From the NCBI GenBank assembly GCA_009801085.1, contig VNWV01000006.1, forward strand, positions 2,170,001 through 2,234,000: a stretch of DNA of 64,000 nt. The letters are read 5' to 3'. Position numbers and translations under genes: made by a program. This stretch comes from Lasiodiplodia sp. COLG20 (Eukaryota > Ascomycota > Dothideomycetes > Botryosphaeriales > Botryosphaeriaceae). Shown one piece after another: positions 55,001 through 64,000 of this stretch (position 1 is the first letter of the stretch; each line of letters begins with the position of its first letter). The notes under the pieces are model-generated. The model ran no database searches. It was given only the letters and a program-made list of their open reading frames with translations, and was not told the DNA's origin.

Positions 55001-55536
55001 CCATCGTCCTATCCATGTGGCTTATACTATTGTGGTCTTATTCTAAGAATACCGCAAGCTTCGCCAATTCCATTGACTCTGATTGGCTGGTCAGACTTGG
55101 CGTCTCGTGTAGTGGTTCGCAGGCCCACTCGTGCACCGAAACAAGCCCGCAACTACGTGCACCGACACACCCACCAATAGAATGCTTTTGCACAGCCCCT
55201 TTGAATCCTCCTTTAAAAAAGCTTGAATTGTAGCTAATGTGAATTCGGTTCAAATGCCGCTTGCCGACGCTGCTCGTCAGATGTCTCCAAACACCAAAAT
55301 GGTTTCTCCTCGGGGCATCTCGTATTCACGCGCTCAATCAGGAAGCTCAGACCTCCACAGGATCCAAAGACGCGTACGCTGGGTGGCGCCGTGTATCATA
55401 CTTGCAAAGTCTAGCGAGCTCCATCGTCCATGAAGAGTTTGACGATGCCGAGGAAAAGGAGTGGAAGGAGACTCGCCCCAGATATACTCCCTGTCACGCT
55501 GCTGAAGAGTTTGTGTTTGTAGATAGTCCACTCGTT
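52033..55536. other. Long stretch without a supported gene
   Basis: About 3.5 kb. It holds a MITE copy (52686-52882). A minus-strand 171-codon frame at 53381-53896 and a plus-strand frame at 53805-54182 overlap the same DNA; neither has a recognisable domain. The frame of the glycosyltransferase is open back to 55261 but the first ATG is at 55537. Confidence 0.4.
52686..52882. mobile_element. MITE-like hairpin element, copy B
   Basis: The left tip GCCGATGGCTAGCG is repeated inverted at the right tip (CGCTAGCCATCGGC), giving about 30-bp imperfect inverted repeats. The interior block GTAGCTGAAGCTATCGTCCGG matches copy C at 57.3 kb. Similarity to copy C continues about 40-70 bp on each side, so the true unit may be nearer 300 bp. 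Confidence 0.65.
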
Positions 55537-57042
55537 ATGAATTACGCAATGATCCTGCCCGCTGGCTGGCGGCGCAGAGTTTTGGTTGTCTTTGCCATCA
55601 CTTCCACTCTACTGACCTACCTCTACCTATCGCTCAACCGATCCACCGCCCATCCCTACGCCTCGCCGATCATTACCTCGAAGTCTTGCCCGATCGAACA
55701 ATCAGACCCAGCTCAGGAGCTACCGCTCCCAGCAGAGTATGAAGTTCAAGCCACAGATCCAGAATGGTGCGAAAGCAAGTACAGCACGGCATATCTCACC
55801 AACTTGCGCGATGGGCGGCAGTCGTACTGCAACCCGACATCGTCCAATTCCTCACTCGACTGTTTCGGCACGAACATCACGGAGGAACGCAGGGACATCT
55901 TTTGCCTGGCAAAGGGGGTATCGATGCTGCATACACAGCAGTCCACTACTTTCAAGCTCGACTGCACGACGTGGGATAGCTCCAGTGCGGATGGCTCTGC
56001 AGCAGTGTTGGACGCACAATCGTTTCCCAAATACATGTACAACACCGGGCCGTACCACATCTACTCCCAATACTTCTCCACAACCACAAAGAAAGCCCCG
56101 GAGCCTCTCTGCACGCAATCATCCTCCACAAAGTACACTATTCTCCTGAAACGCGAGGGCGACGGGAACCTTTGGCATTCGCTGCTGGAGATATTCTCTC
56201 TCTATCTCACCATCGACGCGCTACGCATTACGCCTCTCGACCCATCGAAGCTATCGACATCCGAATCGCTCATTTCCGCTGCAGATATACCGTCAACGCA
56301 GATTGTCATCCTTGATGACCACCCTGACGGACCATACTTCGATCTCTGGAGGCTGTTCGCCCCGCTTCCGATTGTGCGCCTCAAGGAGCTGCCCTTTGGC
56401 TCCGAACCAGCATGCCTCGACAACGTCATCATTCCCCTCGCAGGAGGCAGCAACCCGCTTTGGCGTGGTGACTGGCATGCTGGCGCTTGCACACATTCCC
56501 CACTACTCGACATCTTCTCGCGACGCGTCCTCTCGCAGTACGGCTACGACAACCTCCTGAAATCCTCCTCCTACTCCCGAGACGTTACATCGAACCTAAC
56601 ACTCACTTTCATCGACCGTCGTGAGACTCGAACCCTCCGCGACACCCCACATCATCTCGAAAATCTACAAGCACACTTTCCCAACGTCCACATTCAGTCA
56701 ATCGATTTTGCGGCTATACCATTTTCCAAGCAGCTGCAGATCATCCGAGAGACGGACATCCTCGTCGGTGTCCACGGAGCAGGCTTGACGCATTCGATGT
56801 TTCTTCCGGAGGGCTCCAGCGTGGTGGAAATACTACCGCACAACTTGAATTACAAAGGCTTCAGGAATCTGGCAAAGCTGAGGAGGCATCGCTACTTTAG
56901 TGCACACGCAAACTTTAGTGACGAGAAGGGTGACTGGCATGACCTGGACGTCTCGATAGACGAAGACCGCTTCATCGAGGTTGTTGGAGCTGGGATTAGA
57001 GCAATGTTGCACCGCGGCGAGATAGATGAAGATGTTGTGTGA
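55537..57042 (+). CDS. Glycosyltransferase family 61 (EOGT-like) type II membrane protein
   Basis: Golgi or ER glycosyltransferase. Single exon, 501 residues from the ATG at 55537. A short cytoplasmic tail with RRR is followed by one membrane anchor (LVVFAITSTLLTYLYLSL, about residues 16-33) and a lumenal domain with several N-glycosylation sites (NRS, NSS, NIT, NLT). CLAKGVSMLH and then KREGDGNLWHSLLEIFSLY fit the first half of the GT61 domain; LTFIDRRETRTLRD and VHGAGLTHSMFLPEGSSVVE are the conserved C-terminal core (HGAxLT). Fungal GT61 proteins add xylose or other sugars to glycans; the exact sugar cannot be read. The open frame upstream of 55537 lacks an ATG and a signal, so I exclude it. 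Confidence 0.93.
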   Translation: MNYAMILPAGWRRRVLVVFAITSTLLTYLYLSLNRSTAHPYASPIITSKSCPIEQSDPAQELPLPAEYEVQATDPEWCESKYSTAYLTNLRDGRQSYCNPTSSNSSLDCFGTNITEERRDIFCLAKGVSMLHTQQSTTFKLDCTTWDSSSADGSAAVLDAQSFPKYMYNTGPYHIYSQYFSTTTKKAPEPLCTQSSSTKYTILLKREGDGNLWHSLLEIFSLYLTIDALRITPLDPSKLSTSESLISAADIPSTQIVILDDHPDGPYFDLWRLFAPLPIVRLKELPFGSEPACLDNVIIPLAGGSNPLWRGDWHAGACTHSPLLDIFSRRVLSQYGYDNLLKSSSYSRDVTSNLTLTFIDRRETRTLRDTPHHLENLQAHFPNVHIQSIDFAAIPFSKQLQIIRETDILVGVHGAGLTHSMFLPEGSSVVEILPHNLNYKGFRNLAKLRRHRYFSAHANFSDEKGDWHDLDVSIDEDRFIEVVGAGIRAMLHRGEIDEDVV

Positions 57043-57232
57043 GGATTTTGAATGATTTATTTGACGTAATGAAGATCCTTTTTATCTTGCCAGTGTCTGG
57101 TCGCTGCTTTCGATGGCCTTCTCCTTCTGCCTGGTACGATTCTGGTCGAGCTTCGGTCGTTGAAACTGGTGCAACGCTGGGACATAATCGCATATGAGAG
57201 CAAATCTGCAGGCAGAAAGTGGGGTAGTCCTG

Positions 57233-57431
57233 TACAGAGGGATATTGCAGCCGACGGCTAGCGTGAATTTACTTTTCTCATACCATGGGTAGTTGAAGCT
57301 ATCGTCCGGACGTGAATATGTAATTATTAATTCCACATTTACATCCAGATGATAGCTTCCACTATCCACATATGTTATTTTCTAAGGCAGAGCCGGGGAG
57401 CCCTAGCCATCGGCTGCAGCACCCCTCTGTA
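57233..57431. mobile_element. MITE-like hairpin element, copy C
   Basis: 199 bp. The left end TACAGAGGG...GCAGCCGACGGCTAG (57233-57260) is repeated inverted at the right end CTAGCCATCGGCTGCAG...CCTCTGTA (57403-57431). A second, inner stem pairs GGTAGTTGAAGCTATCGTCC with the region ending GATAGCTTCCACTATCC, so the whole element folds as a long hairpin. No coding capacity. Confidence 0.75.
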
Positions 57432-58286
57432 GGAATATAACGTAAGCAGCACGCGTGCCACGTGATGCTGAGATCCTTTGACAGACTATAATGGCGATGA
57501 AACTGTGGTCTTTGGCTAAAGGGACGAATAAATGATGCTAATGTATTAATCTCCATGATCAATAGGTGCAATATACAAGTCCGGTATGAAGAATGAGCTA
57601 CCACCGGGTTCACGGCGCCTTCCGACGCCCTATTCCTCACAGCTCTTGGCGTCATGACCACCTCATCTCCGTGCCATTTAAAGAGAGCATAACACGAGAA
57701 TCTCAATGCACTAGTATACAAACTTCCTAGCACGGAATCTTGCTAATGCTATTTAAGCTCTCTGCAGGCATTATCAAGCACCATCAAGCCTTAAAACATG
57801 CATCCTTCTCCGCAAAATTGAAAGAACCTTCGATTAAACATATACAGCCTCAATTGTCGACATTAAGCTTAAATGTTGAAGCCCATTTCCACCAACAAAG
57901 TCCGTTTTCATGTGGACGAAATCTCGCGGACCAACACGACAATCCTTCTGGCGACCAGGATGGCAATGACCAATCAAACGCCTGACCACGCACGCATTTG
58001 TAAGCCTGCGTGGACTCACCTCTCGAGTTCCCATAGCAAAGATTTATCAGCGCGGTTCGTATTCCGCTGAAGTGGTAATCTGCTGATTAAAGAAATTGCA
58101 TCATTTGTACTAGGTTGAACAATTCATCCTCCAAAAGATGCGAGCTCCACTGCGTGCCAAGACCGTTAGTATATAGAAGTAGCCCTCGGAGTCAAACATA
58201 TCAGCTTTTCATTCAAACAATTCTGCATTGAGCTTGATCCATATTCCAGCGAGTGCAAAGAAGAAGAAAAAACCTAAACCGCAGCC
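57432..58286. other. Intergenic
   Basis: About 850 bp between the MITE and the hydrolase gene. No gene seen; GTTAGTATATAGAAG about 115 bp before the ATG at 58287 could serve as a TATA element. Confidence 0.4.
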
Positions 58287-59159
58287 ATGAGCGGCGCCCA
58301 CTTCCTCACCAACGGCACCTCCCTCTTCTACACCCTCGAAGGGCCCCCCACCGCCGCCCCCATCCTCCTCATCCACGGCTGGGGCTGCGACCTCCTCGAC
58401 TGGTCCTTCCAAATCCCGTTCCTGCTGGCCCTCGGCTTCCAAGTCCTCGCCCTCGACCTGCGCGGCCACGGGCGCTCCCCCGCCTACCCATCCCCCACCG
58501 CCTTCCCCTCGCTCTACTCGCCCACCGCCTTCGCCGCCGACGCCTCCGCCCTGCTCTCTTACCTCAACTTCACGGAGCCCGCGCTCGTCTTCGGGCATTC
58601 TCTCGGCGGGCTCGTCGCCGCCATCCTCGCCGTCGAGCACTCCGCGCAGGTGCGCGGCGCGGTGCTGGTCGATTCCGCGTACTACCTGGCCGCGAACGAC
58701 ACGGCGGCGCTGAACGCGGATATACGGAACGACACGGCGCACGCGCTGCAGACGATTACGGCGTGGTTCGAGGCGGTGCCGGGGGTGTACGACGAGCGCA
58801 CGCCCGAGTGGGAGAAGACGTGGCATAAGTTGCGGACGTGGGGCGCGGATGTGGATGCGGTGGTGCAGACGGGGTTGGAGCTGAATGGGTATGATGGGAC
58901 GCTGGGGAGGTGGGAGAATGCGGAGGGGTATTTGAGGGAGGGGTTTGGGGCGAGGACGGGGGTGGGGAGGGTGCCGAGGTTGGCGGTTGTGGCGGCGGAG
59001 TATAAGGTCGATATGGAGAAGGCGATTGGGTTGGATGAGGCGGGGGTGGGGGATCGGGTGAGTGTGCTGGAGGAGGGGCATTGGTTGCATCAGCAGGGGG
59101 CGGAGCAGTTTAATGGGATTGTGGAGAGCTGGTTTCAGGATAGGGGCTTTCTGCCCTGA
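58287..59159 (+). CDS. Alpha/beta hydrolase
   Basis: Soluble esterase/epoxide-hydrolase-like enzyme, 290 residues, single exon. The oxyanion segment is ILLIHGWGCDLLDWSFQ, the strand-loop LALDLRGHGRS follows, the nucleophile elbow is FGHSLGG (Ser105), and the catalytic His is in LEEGHWLHQQ near the C-terminus. The acid is probably in the strand VPRLAVVAAEYKVDMEKA, but I cannot fix the residue. The cap region is Asp/Glu-rich (PGVYDERTPEWEKTWHK). Substrate unknown. Codon use changes within the gene: C-ending in the first half, G-ending and G-rich in the last 300 bp, as in several genes of this window. Confidence 0.93.
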   Translation: MSGAHFLTNGTSLFYTLEGPPTAAPILLIHGWGCDLLDWSFQIPFLLALGFQVLALDLRGHGRSPAYPSPTAFPSLYSPTAFAADASALLSYLNFTEPALVFGHSLGGLVAAILAVEHSAQVRGAVLVDSAYYLAANDTAALNADIRNDTAHALQTITAWFEAVPGVYDERTPEWEKTWHKLRTWGADVDAVVQTGLELNGYDGTLGRWENAEGYLREGFGARTGVGRVPRLAVVAAEYKVDMEKAIGLDEAGVGDRVSVLEEGHWLHQQGAEQFNGIVESWFQDRGFLP

Positions 59160-59829
59160 TTGTATAGCGCACCAGTTGCACTTGCGGCAACTATCCACGG
59201 GACCCTTATGAATCCGAATGTGTACCGTCTTAAATAAAGCGCAATATCGACCCGTATTTTAGATGGTTTGCTCATTTCTCTCGCTCTGTGCATTGCCGTC
59301 ACTTTTTCACTGATGGACAAACGGAGAGTATTGCCCAAGAATCCCGCATCTATAGCGGCAGCTGCCAATTTTATTGCAGGAGAGCCAGATATGCTCAAGA
59401 AAGAAAATTTACCCCAAAACGCCCAGTAGTATACAGATCCCGAGTTGGAGGGAAAGGGCGTGTGGAGAGGTTGCGTTTTTAGACTGGGGTTGTGGGAGGC
59501 AGAGGGACAAGCAGCGAGGTTTCGTCTTGGCATGGGAATAGTAGAGCTGAGTATATTTTCCCTGGCTTAGGCTGTTGATTTTTTGAATGATCTCTTTTCA
59601 CTATTATTATCACATCAGTTCACCGAGCCCCTCTCTCTTTGTCAATTGAGAAGAATTCAAGCATTGGAATTTCAGTGCATCGTAGCTAAAAAGTTGATTC
59701 ATCCATGCGTTGAAGGAACCTGTTCAAGTATTTCTTTTTGAGCCCATCTATTAGTGCACATGGGCCCTTTCGGAAAATGATTGATTCACCCCAGAACTTC
59801 ATTTTTATCGCAGACATCGCCTCCATTCG
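59160..59829. other. Intergenic between convergent genes
   Basis: 670 bp. No gene or repeat seen. Confidence 0.4.
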
Positions 59830-60930
59830 CTAGCTCCAAACGGACTTCTTAGTGATTACTACGTAACGATTCTCACCTTCACCTTCCGACGACGTCTGCA
59901 GACCCATATCCTGCGCAATACTGTGTACCATAGCACGACGCGCATTCCCCGCCGGCGGCATCTCCAGCCTCGTCCTCCGCTCATCCACCATCAGCTCCGC
60001 CACCTCCCTCAAATCCTCCGTCACCGCCTCCACACTCCCGCCATCACACGCCCTATCAAACAACTTAACCGACTTCCTCGACCACTCCACCCTCCTCAAC
60101 GGCGCCAACCTCCTCGCCCTCTCCCAATCCTCCACCTCCGCCGTCTTCTTCTTCGGCGCCAGCCGACACACCGCATGCCTGATCATCCCCAGCCCCGCGC
60201 GCGCCGGATCGACGTACTCGCCGACGAAGTGCACGCGCACGCCGTTGTTCCACAGCAGCCGGTGCACCACCCCCGCCACGAACTGCGAGCTCTTGACGGC
60301 CAGCGCGCCGGCCAGCTTGACGTCCACGTTGCCCGCGTAGTGCCGGTGCAGCCGCAGCGCGAGCTCTGCCACGCCGTCGACCTGCCCGCCCATGAAGATG
60401 CGCGCCGTGCGATCGTCGAGCAGCAATGCGTTTAGCTCGTGCGCGTGGGCGCCCGTGCGCATCCAGCCTGGCGCGGGCGTGACGTCGAGGAGGACGGTGG
60501 GGCGGACGGTCTCGTCGACGGCGACGGGGAGTTGTGGGACGAAGGCATTCCAGGCGGCGAGGAGCTCGGGGTGCAGGACTTCGGCGTGGCCGAGGGCCCA
60601 GTCGGCTTTGCGGATGTTGGCGGGGGAGGCGTCGTGGAAGATGCTGAGGCGGAGGGTGTGCATGGGCTTTGATGCGAACGGGCCGCAGGCGACGCCGTCG
60701 ATCGTCAGGGAGGTGGGGAGTGTTGTGAGGTCGGATGGGCGCTGCAGCCAGCGCTGTGGAGACCACGTGTTGAGCACCCATGGCATGTCGCGCCGGAGCG
60801 TCTTGCAGACGCGGAGGAGCGTGGTGATGGTTTGCGGCCATGTGCTGCCGACTAACCGGTCTTCTTGCTGTACGGCTGCCAGGAGGATCTTTTGACGGAG
60901 CTCCCGTGGAAGATCTGTGAGTGTTGCCAT
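59830..60930 (-). CDS. F-box-like protein with C-terminal R3H domain
   Basis: Single exon, 366 residues. The N-terminus MATLTDLPRELRQKILLAAV with a following helix (TTLLRVCKTLRRDMP) is an F-box-like motif, which would link it to SCF ubiquitin ligases. The middle (residues 80-280) has no recognisable domain. The end, LMVDERRTRLEMPP, then ARRAMVHSIAQDMGL and GEGENRYVVI, is an R3H domain with the Arg-x3-His signature (RAMVH), which binds single-stranded nucleic acid. It is thus a possible adaptor joining ubiquitination to RNA or ssDNA. The combination is unusual. The start and frame are clear. Confidence 0.85.
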   Translation of the reverse strand: MATLTDLPRELRQKILLAAVQQEDRLVGSTWPQTITTLLRVCKTLRRDMPWVLNTWSPQRWLQRPSDLTTLPTSLTIDGVACGPFASKPMHTLRLSIFHDASPANIRKADWALGHAEVLHPELLAAWNAFVPQLPVAVDETVRPTVLLDVTPAPGWMRTGAHAHELNALLLDDRTARIFMGGQVDGVAELALRLHRHYAGNVDVKLAGALAVKSSQFVAGVVHRLLWNNGVRVHFVGEYVDPARAGLGMIRHAVCRLAPKKKTAEVEDWERARRLAPLRRVEWSRKSVKLFDRACDGGSVEAVTEDLREVAELMVDERRTRLEMPPAGNARRAMVHSIAQDMGLQTSSEGEGENRYVVITKKSVWS

Positions 60931-61185
60931 GGCTTGAGGAGCTGCGGGATGGTTGCGATTAGATGCAAAGGTGGTGATGCACTACTAGCCCCATAGCCGC
61001 TTAGTGAGTCACGCGATTGTTGTAGGGTGGAATTACGTAAGCTGAACGCGATTGATGCTCAGTAATGCAGCCAATCATGCGACATGACGGACTGATTTGT
61101 ATGTACCTTTGCGTGAGGAAGCCAAGAATGCCCACACTGCCCATCTGTCATGCTAGCATCAGGAAAAACTCTCCATACATTGAAA

Positions 61186-64000
61186 TTACTGAGCCTTACG
61201 CCTTATGAATCTATTTTTCGGCCTGATTGAGCGAAGCTCCCCTTTCACGCGCTGACGTTCCAACTCCTCTAGCCGCTTTACTACAATTGGAGTACAACGT
61301 TGGCTCTCGGCTTTGCTCTCATTTTTAGTGGAGCGAAAGCCTCGGTCTTTGGCTTCTAAAAGATACATTTGGTCTTCCAAACTCAGGAGATCAAAGCTCG
61401 CGCCATTCTCGATTAGCACTTGGACAACCCCAAAGTTCTCGCGCTTGATCGCATGCTCTAAAGCAGTATACTTCCCGTCCTGCCGATAATCAACATCAGC
61501 CCCCTTTTCGAGTAGGGTTCGAACAATGCAGGGAGAAAATTGGCCTGCTGCTTCGAATAAAGGACTCCTATGATGTGATTCACCGGGTGTGCAGTCATTG
61601 GGGTCTGCTCCATGATCAAGTAGCATCTTCACAATGCCATTGAAGATCTCAACGCGCAAGTAAGGAGGAGAGTCGGGAAAGTCAGCCTCACCCAAAAGGC
61701 ATGCTCGACGCAATGGTGTACCATACTCTCCTCCTTTTGCGTTGCTATCGGCTCCGTAGTCGAGTAGTACCCTCACGGTGTCCAAGTGGCCTCCTCTGTT
61801 GCATGCAACATATAGCGCAGTCTCGTGATCCTCATTTTGGGCATTTACGTCTGCCCCATTCTTGAGCAGTAGTTCCACGATCTTGGAGCTGCCGGCAAGA
61901 CACGCAGCGTGCAAAGCATGTTTGTACCTTTCTCCTTTGGCGTTAACATCGACTTGTCCAATAGTCTCCTCTGGGTCCACCTGGAACTCAATGAGCTTTT
62001 TCTTGTAGTACGAGTTGGTGCGGATGGCGACCATTGTGCCTGCATTCCCTCCTGGTTCATCCGGGCTGATTCCGTGCTCTAGCAGGCGTTTTACGGTGCT
62101 TGACAATCCTAACCTGCAGGCTAGATAGAGTGGAGGGCCCGTGAAACTGAAGGTTCCGAGCCTGTTATACTTCACTGTGCCGCTATAAAGCAGATACCTC
62201 AGAATATCTTCGTAGGCTTCTTTCTCCACCTCTTCAATCCTTGCATGAACCATCCACTCTTCCCACGCATAGCTTAGTGGAGGATTATTTTCTCCAGAGT
62301 AGTGCGGCTTGACCGTCATCAGACAGGCAAGGCAGATACGGAGGAGAAATATCCTGCTTGAAGTGTCGGAGAAGGTGACATTTAAGTATGGCTCCGGTGT
62401 TTCTGAGTAGAGGTAGTCCGCAACGGAAGAATGCGCAATCTCAAGGAATGTCCTTTTCACAGCGTACACGTGTCTGATTCTTACTTTTATAAGAACGGAC
62501 AGTATGCTAGAGAATGGAGTCATATCTTTCATCTTCTTGGCACGGTTGATTGAACGACCAGGGGCAGCCTCCAAATCAAGGCTTGTAAACTCCAGCATAT
62601 CCTCCACAGCCAATCCGTGCTGTGAAGCTAGTGTCATCTGCAGGATCCGAACTGCGTCATCTCTATGCCTTTTGGGTATCTCCCTTAAGCTCCAGGAGTA
62701 GATATCGTCGAGCCCTTCTGGTAGATCTGCAAGGGCTTCTTCCATCTTTTCAGAGGTTCCCAGTGAGCCGAGGCTATCGAGCTGTAGAGAAGCCCAGCGA
62801 AACCTGTGAGTCCGATATGTCAGATATCATTCTGTTAACAAGCTTAAGGGTCTGGTAGAACTTACATAGTACCAGCTTTATCGACAAGTACGTCTCTTGC
62901 TTTCCTCAGGATAGGATCCCATTCGGATTCATTCGCGAGAGCATCAAAATCTAAGTCCTCGCATGCAAGAATCTTCTCGAACTCTGCTTCGGTTTCGGCC
63001 CAAGATTCTTCTTCCAGTCGGACTCTTGGTTCAACTGGATAGCCACCGGTCTCGTTTCGCCATCTTGCAAACATGCGATCATTCGCAAGTCGCCGTTCGA
63101 TATATTTGCAAATGTCATCTCTGACCTTGCAAGCGTTTTCTTCAATAGACAATTGAGCCTTCGCTGAGACCAGCGGGCCGAGTGCTCCAATTATGTCTTG
63201 CTGCTCGCTCCGACTCGTCATGATGATCCTGAATTTGGAGCTTTTCGAGGATGTGCGTCGGATCTGCTTGTGGAGCCACTGCAAGAGTTCCTCACGGTCT
63301 CTTCCCTTTTTCGATTCATCGAGTGCGTCCAAAACAAGTTTTACGTGACCTGAATGATGCAACATGTTGTCAAAAACTTCGATGAGGCTAGTCGTTGATG
63401 GCCTTGTTTGGTTCCAGTCTCTTGATGAGTAAAGTCGATGCAGTACCTCTCTGGGTCCATTAGACGAAGAATAAAGCTGGCAGATGAGTGACAAGAGAAG
63501 TTCCCTGAGGGTTTGCTTTTTCTCGTCACGAAAGTCGAAGAAGAAGTATATGCATGGCCCAGTCCTCATCAGCGCATCTATCATTGTGGACGATAGAACT
63601 GTCTTGCCACACCCCGATGGCCCATGTAGCCATATATAGTCGAGCTTACCCGAAAGCCAAGACTGATATGTGCTGTGCTCGAAAAGCCACGCATTAGTCC
63701 CGCTGTAGCAGGCCTCTTGAGCATCTTCGAAGTTCTTTGAGTGGTCTGATGGAGCAAGCCACCTTTGGATTTTTTGCACCGTAGCTACGTTCGAGAGAGT
63801 GGAAACATCGGCCTTTATTTCTTGCACGTCTATTTTCTCGTCAGGAGATGCTAAAAATGGAACAATCACTTTCTATTTGAAATATAACTGACCTTGGCGG
63901 ACTTGAAACATGACATCACTGGCCTTTGCAGATGATTCGACATCAGGGGCCTTTAGTATATGAAGTAGCTCTCTCGCGAATGCAGCTGCAGTCATAGCAG
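61186..64000 (-). CDS. NACHT-ankyrin STAND protein (5' end reaches the window edge)
   Basis: Fungal NLR-like protein. Exons on the minus strand: 63893-64000 (open at the window edge), 62866-63850 and 61186-62803. The NACHT NTPase has Walker A GPSGCGKTVLSS and Walker B VKLVLDALDES, with FRIIMTSRSEQ as sensor 1. After the intron FRWASLQLDSL leads into a winged-helix-like region (LPEGLDDIYSWSLREIP), then six ankyrin repeats at about residues 550-800 (for example ALHAACLAGSSKIVELLLKN, NGADVNAQNEDHETALYVAC). The C-terminus is basic. Such proteins act in non-self recognition and heterokaryon incompatibility, the ankyrins as sensor. The N-terminal effector domain lies mostly outside the window; what remains (MTAAAFARELLHILKAP...) is too short to name. 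A start at 63995 is possible. Confidence 0.9.

Noticed and set aside
55261..55536. Upstream extension of the glycosyltransferase frame (92 codons)
   Set aside because: No ATG in the extension; starting at 55537 places the membrane anchor directly after a short basic tail, as expected for a type II enzyme.

Overview
This window is nuclear DNA of a filamentous ascomycete (Pezizomycotina). The genes have short spliceosomal introns, mostly 40-90 nt, with GT...AG ends and CTRAC/CTAAY branch points. Reading frames are GC-rich and C-ending. The families are typical of this group: several P450s, Zn2Cys6 regulators, a LaeA-like methyltransferase, a fungal rhodopsin-domain membrane protein and a NACHT-ankyrin protein. 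A Dothideomycete is my guess, but the sequence alone does not fix the class. I joined exons by hand, so splice sites are predictions.

Layout. 0.4-5.6 kb: a P450 of the isotrichodermin C-15 hydroxylase-like type, a SIR2/Hst2-type deacetylase and a monocarboxylate-type MFS transporter. 7.0-10.1 kb: a decayed CorA-like gene and ERG4 (last step of ergosterol synthesis). 10.1-13.0 kb: gene-free, with a nested MITE-like element. 13.0-18.5 kb: a patatin-like phospholipase, a 58-residue protein, a LaeA-like methyltransferase and a MYND/pRiA4b-like gene broken by a 41-bp tandem duplication. 18.9-24.3 kb: a hydrolase relic, a kinase-like gene head-to-head with an uncharacterised gene that may be nuclease-like, and a rhodopsin-domain membrane protein. 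25.6-29.8 kb: a GNAT acetyltransferase, a small secreted cupin-like protein and a second P450. 32.9-34.9 kb: a sugar/quinate-type MFS transporter.

36.2-52.0 kb is the most unusual part. Between two related cysteine-rich microprotein genes (36.2 and 51.9 kb) lie a Zn2Cys6 regulator, an amino-acid permease, a cupin, a second Zn2Cys6 regulator, a dead MFS drug transporter, a third P450, a relic of the cupin 3' end and a flavin monooxygenase with a frameshift. This looks like an orphan metabolic cluster (regulators, transporters and oxidases without a PKS, NRPS or terpene synthase) that has undergone duplication and decay. 52-55.5 kb is mostly empty apart from a MITE copy. 55.5-64 kb has a GT61 glycosyltransferase, an alpha/beta hydrolase, an F-box-like/R3H protein and a NACHT-ankyrin gene that reaches the window edge.

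Decay is a theme. I count two degraded transporter genes, two 3'-end relics and two otherwise intact genes each broken by a single lesion, next to ordinary housekeeping genes.
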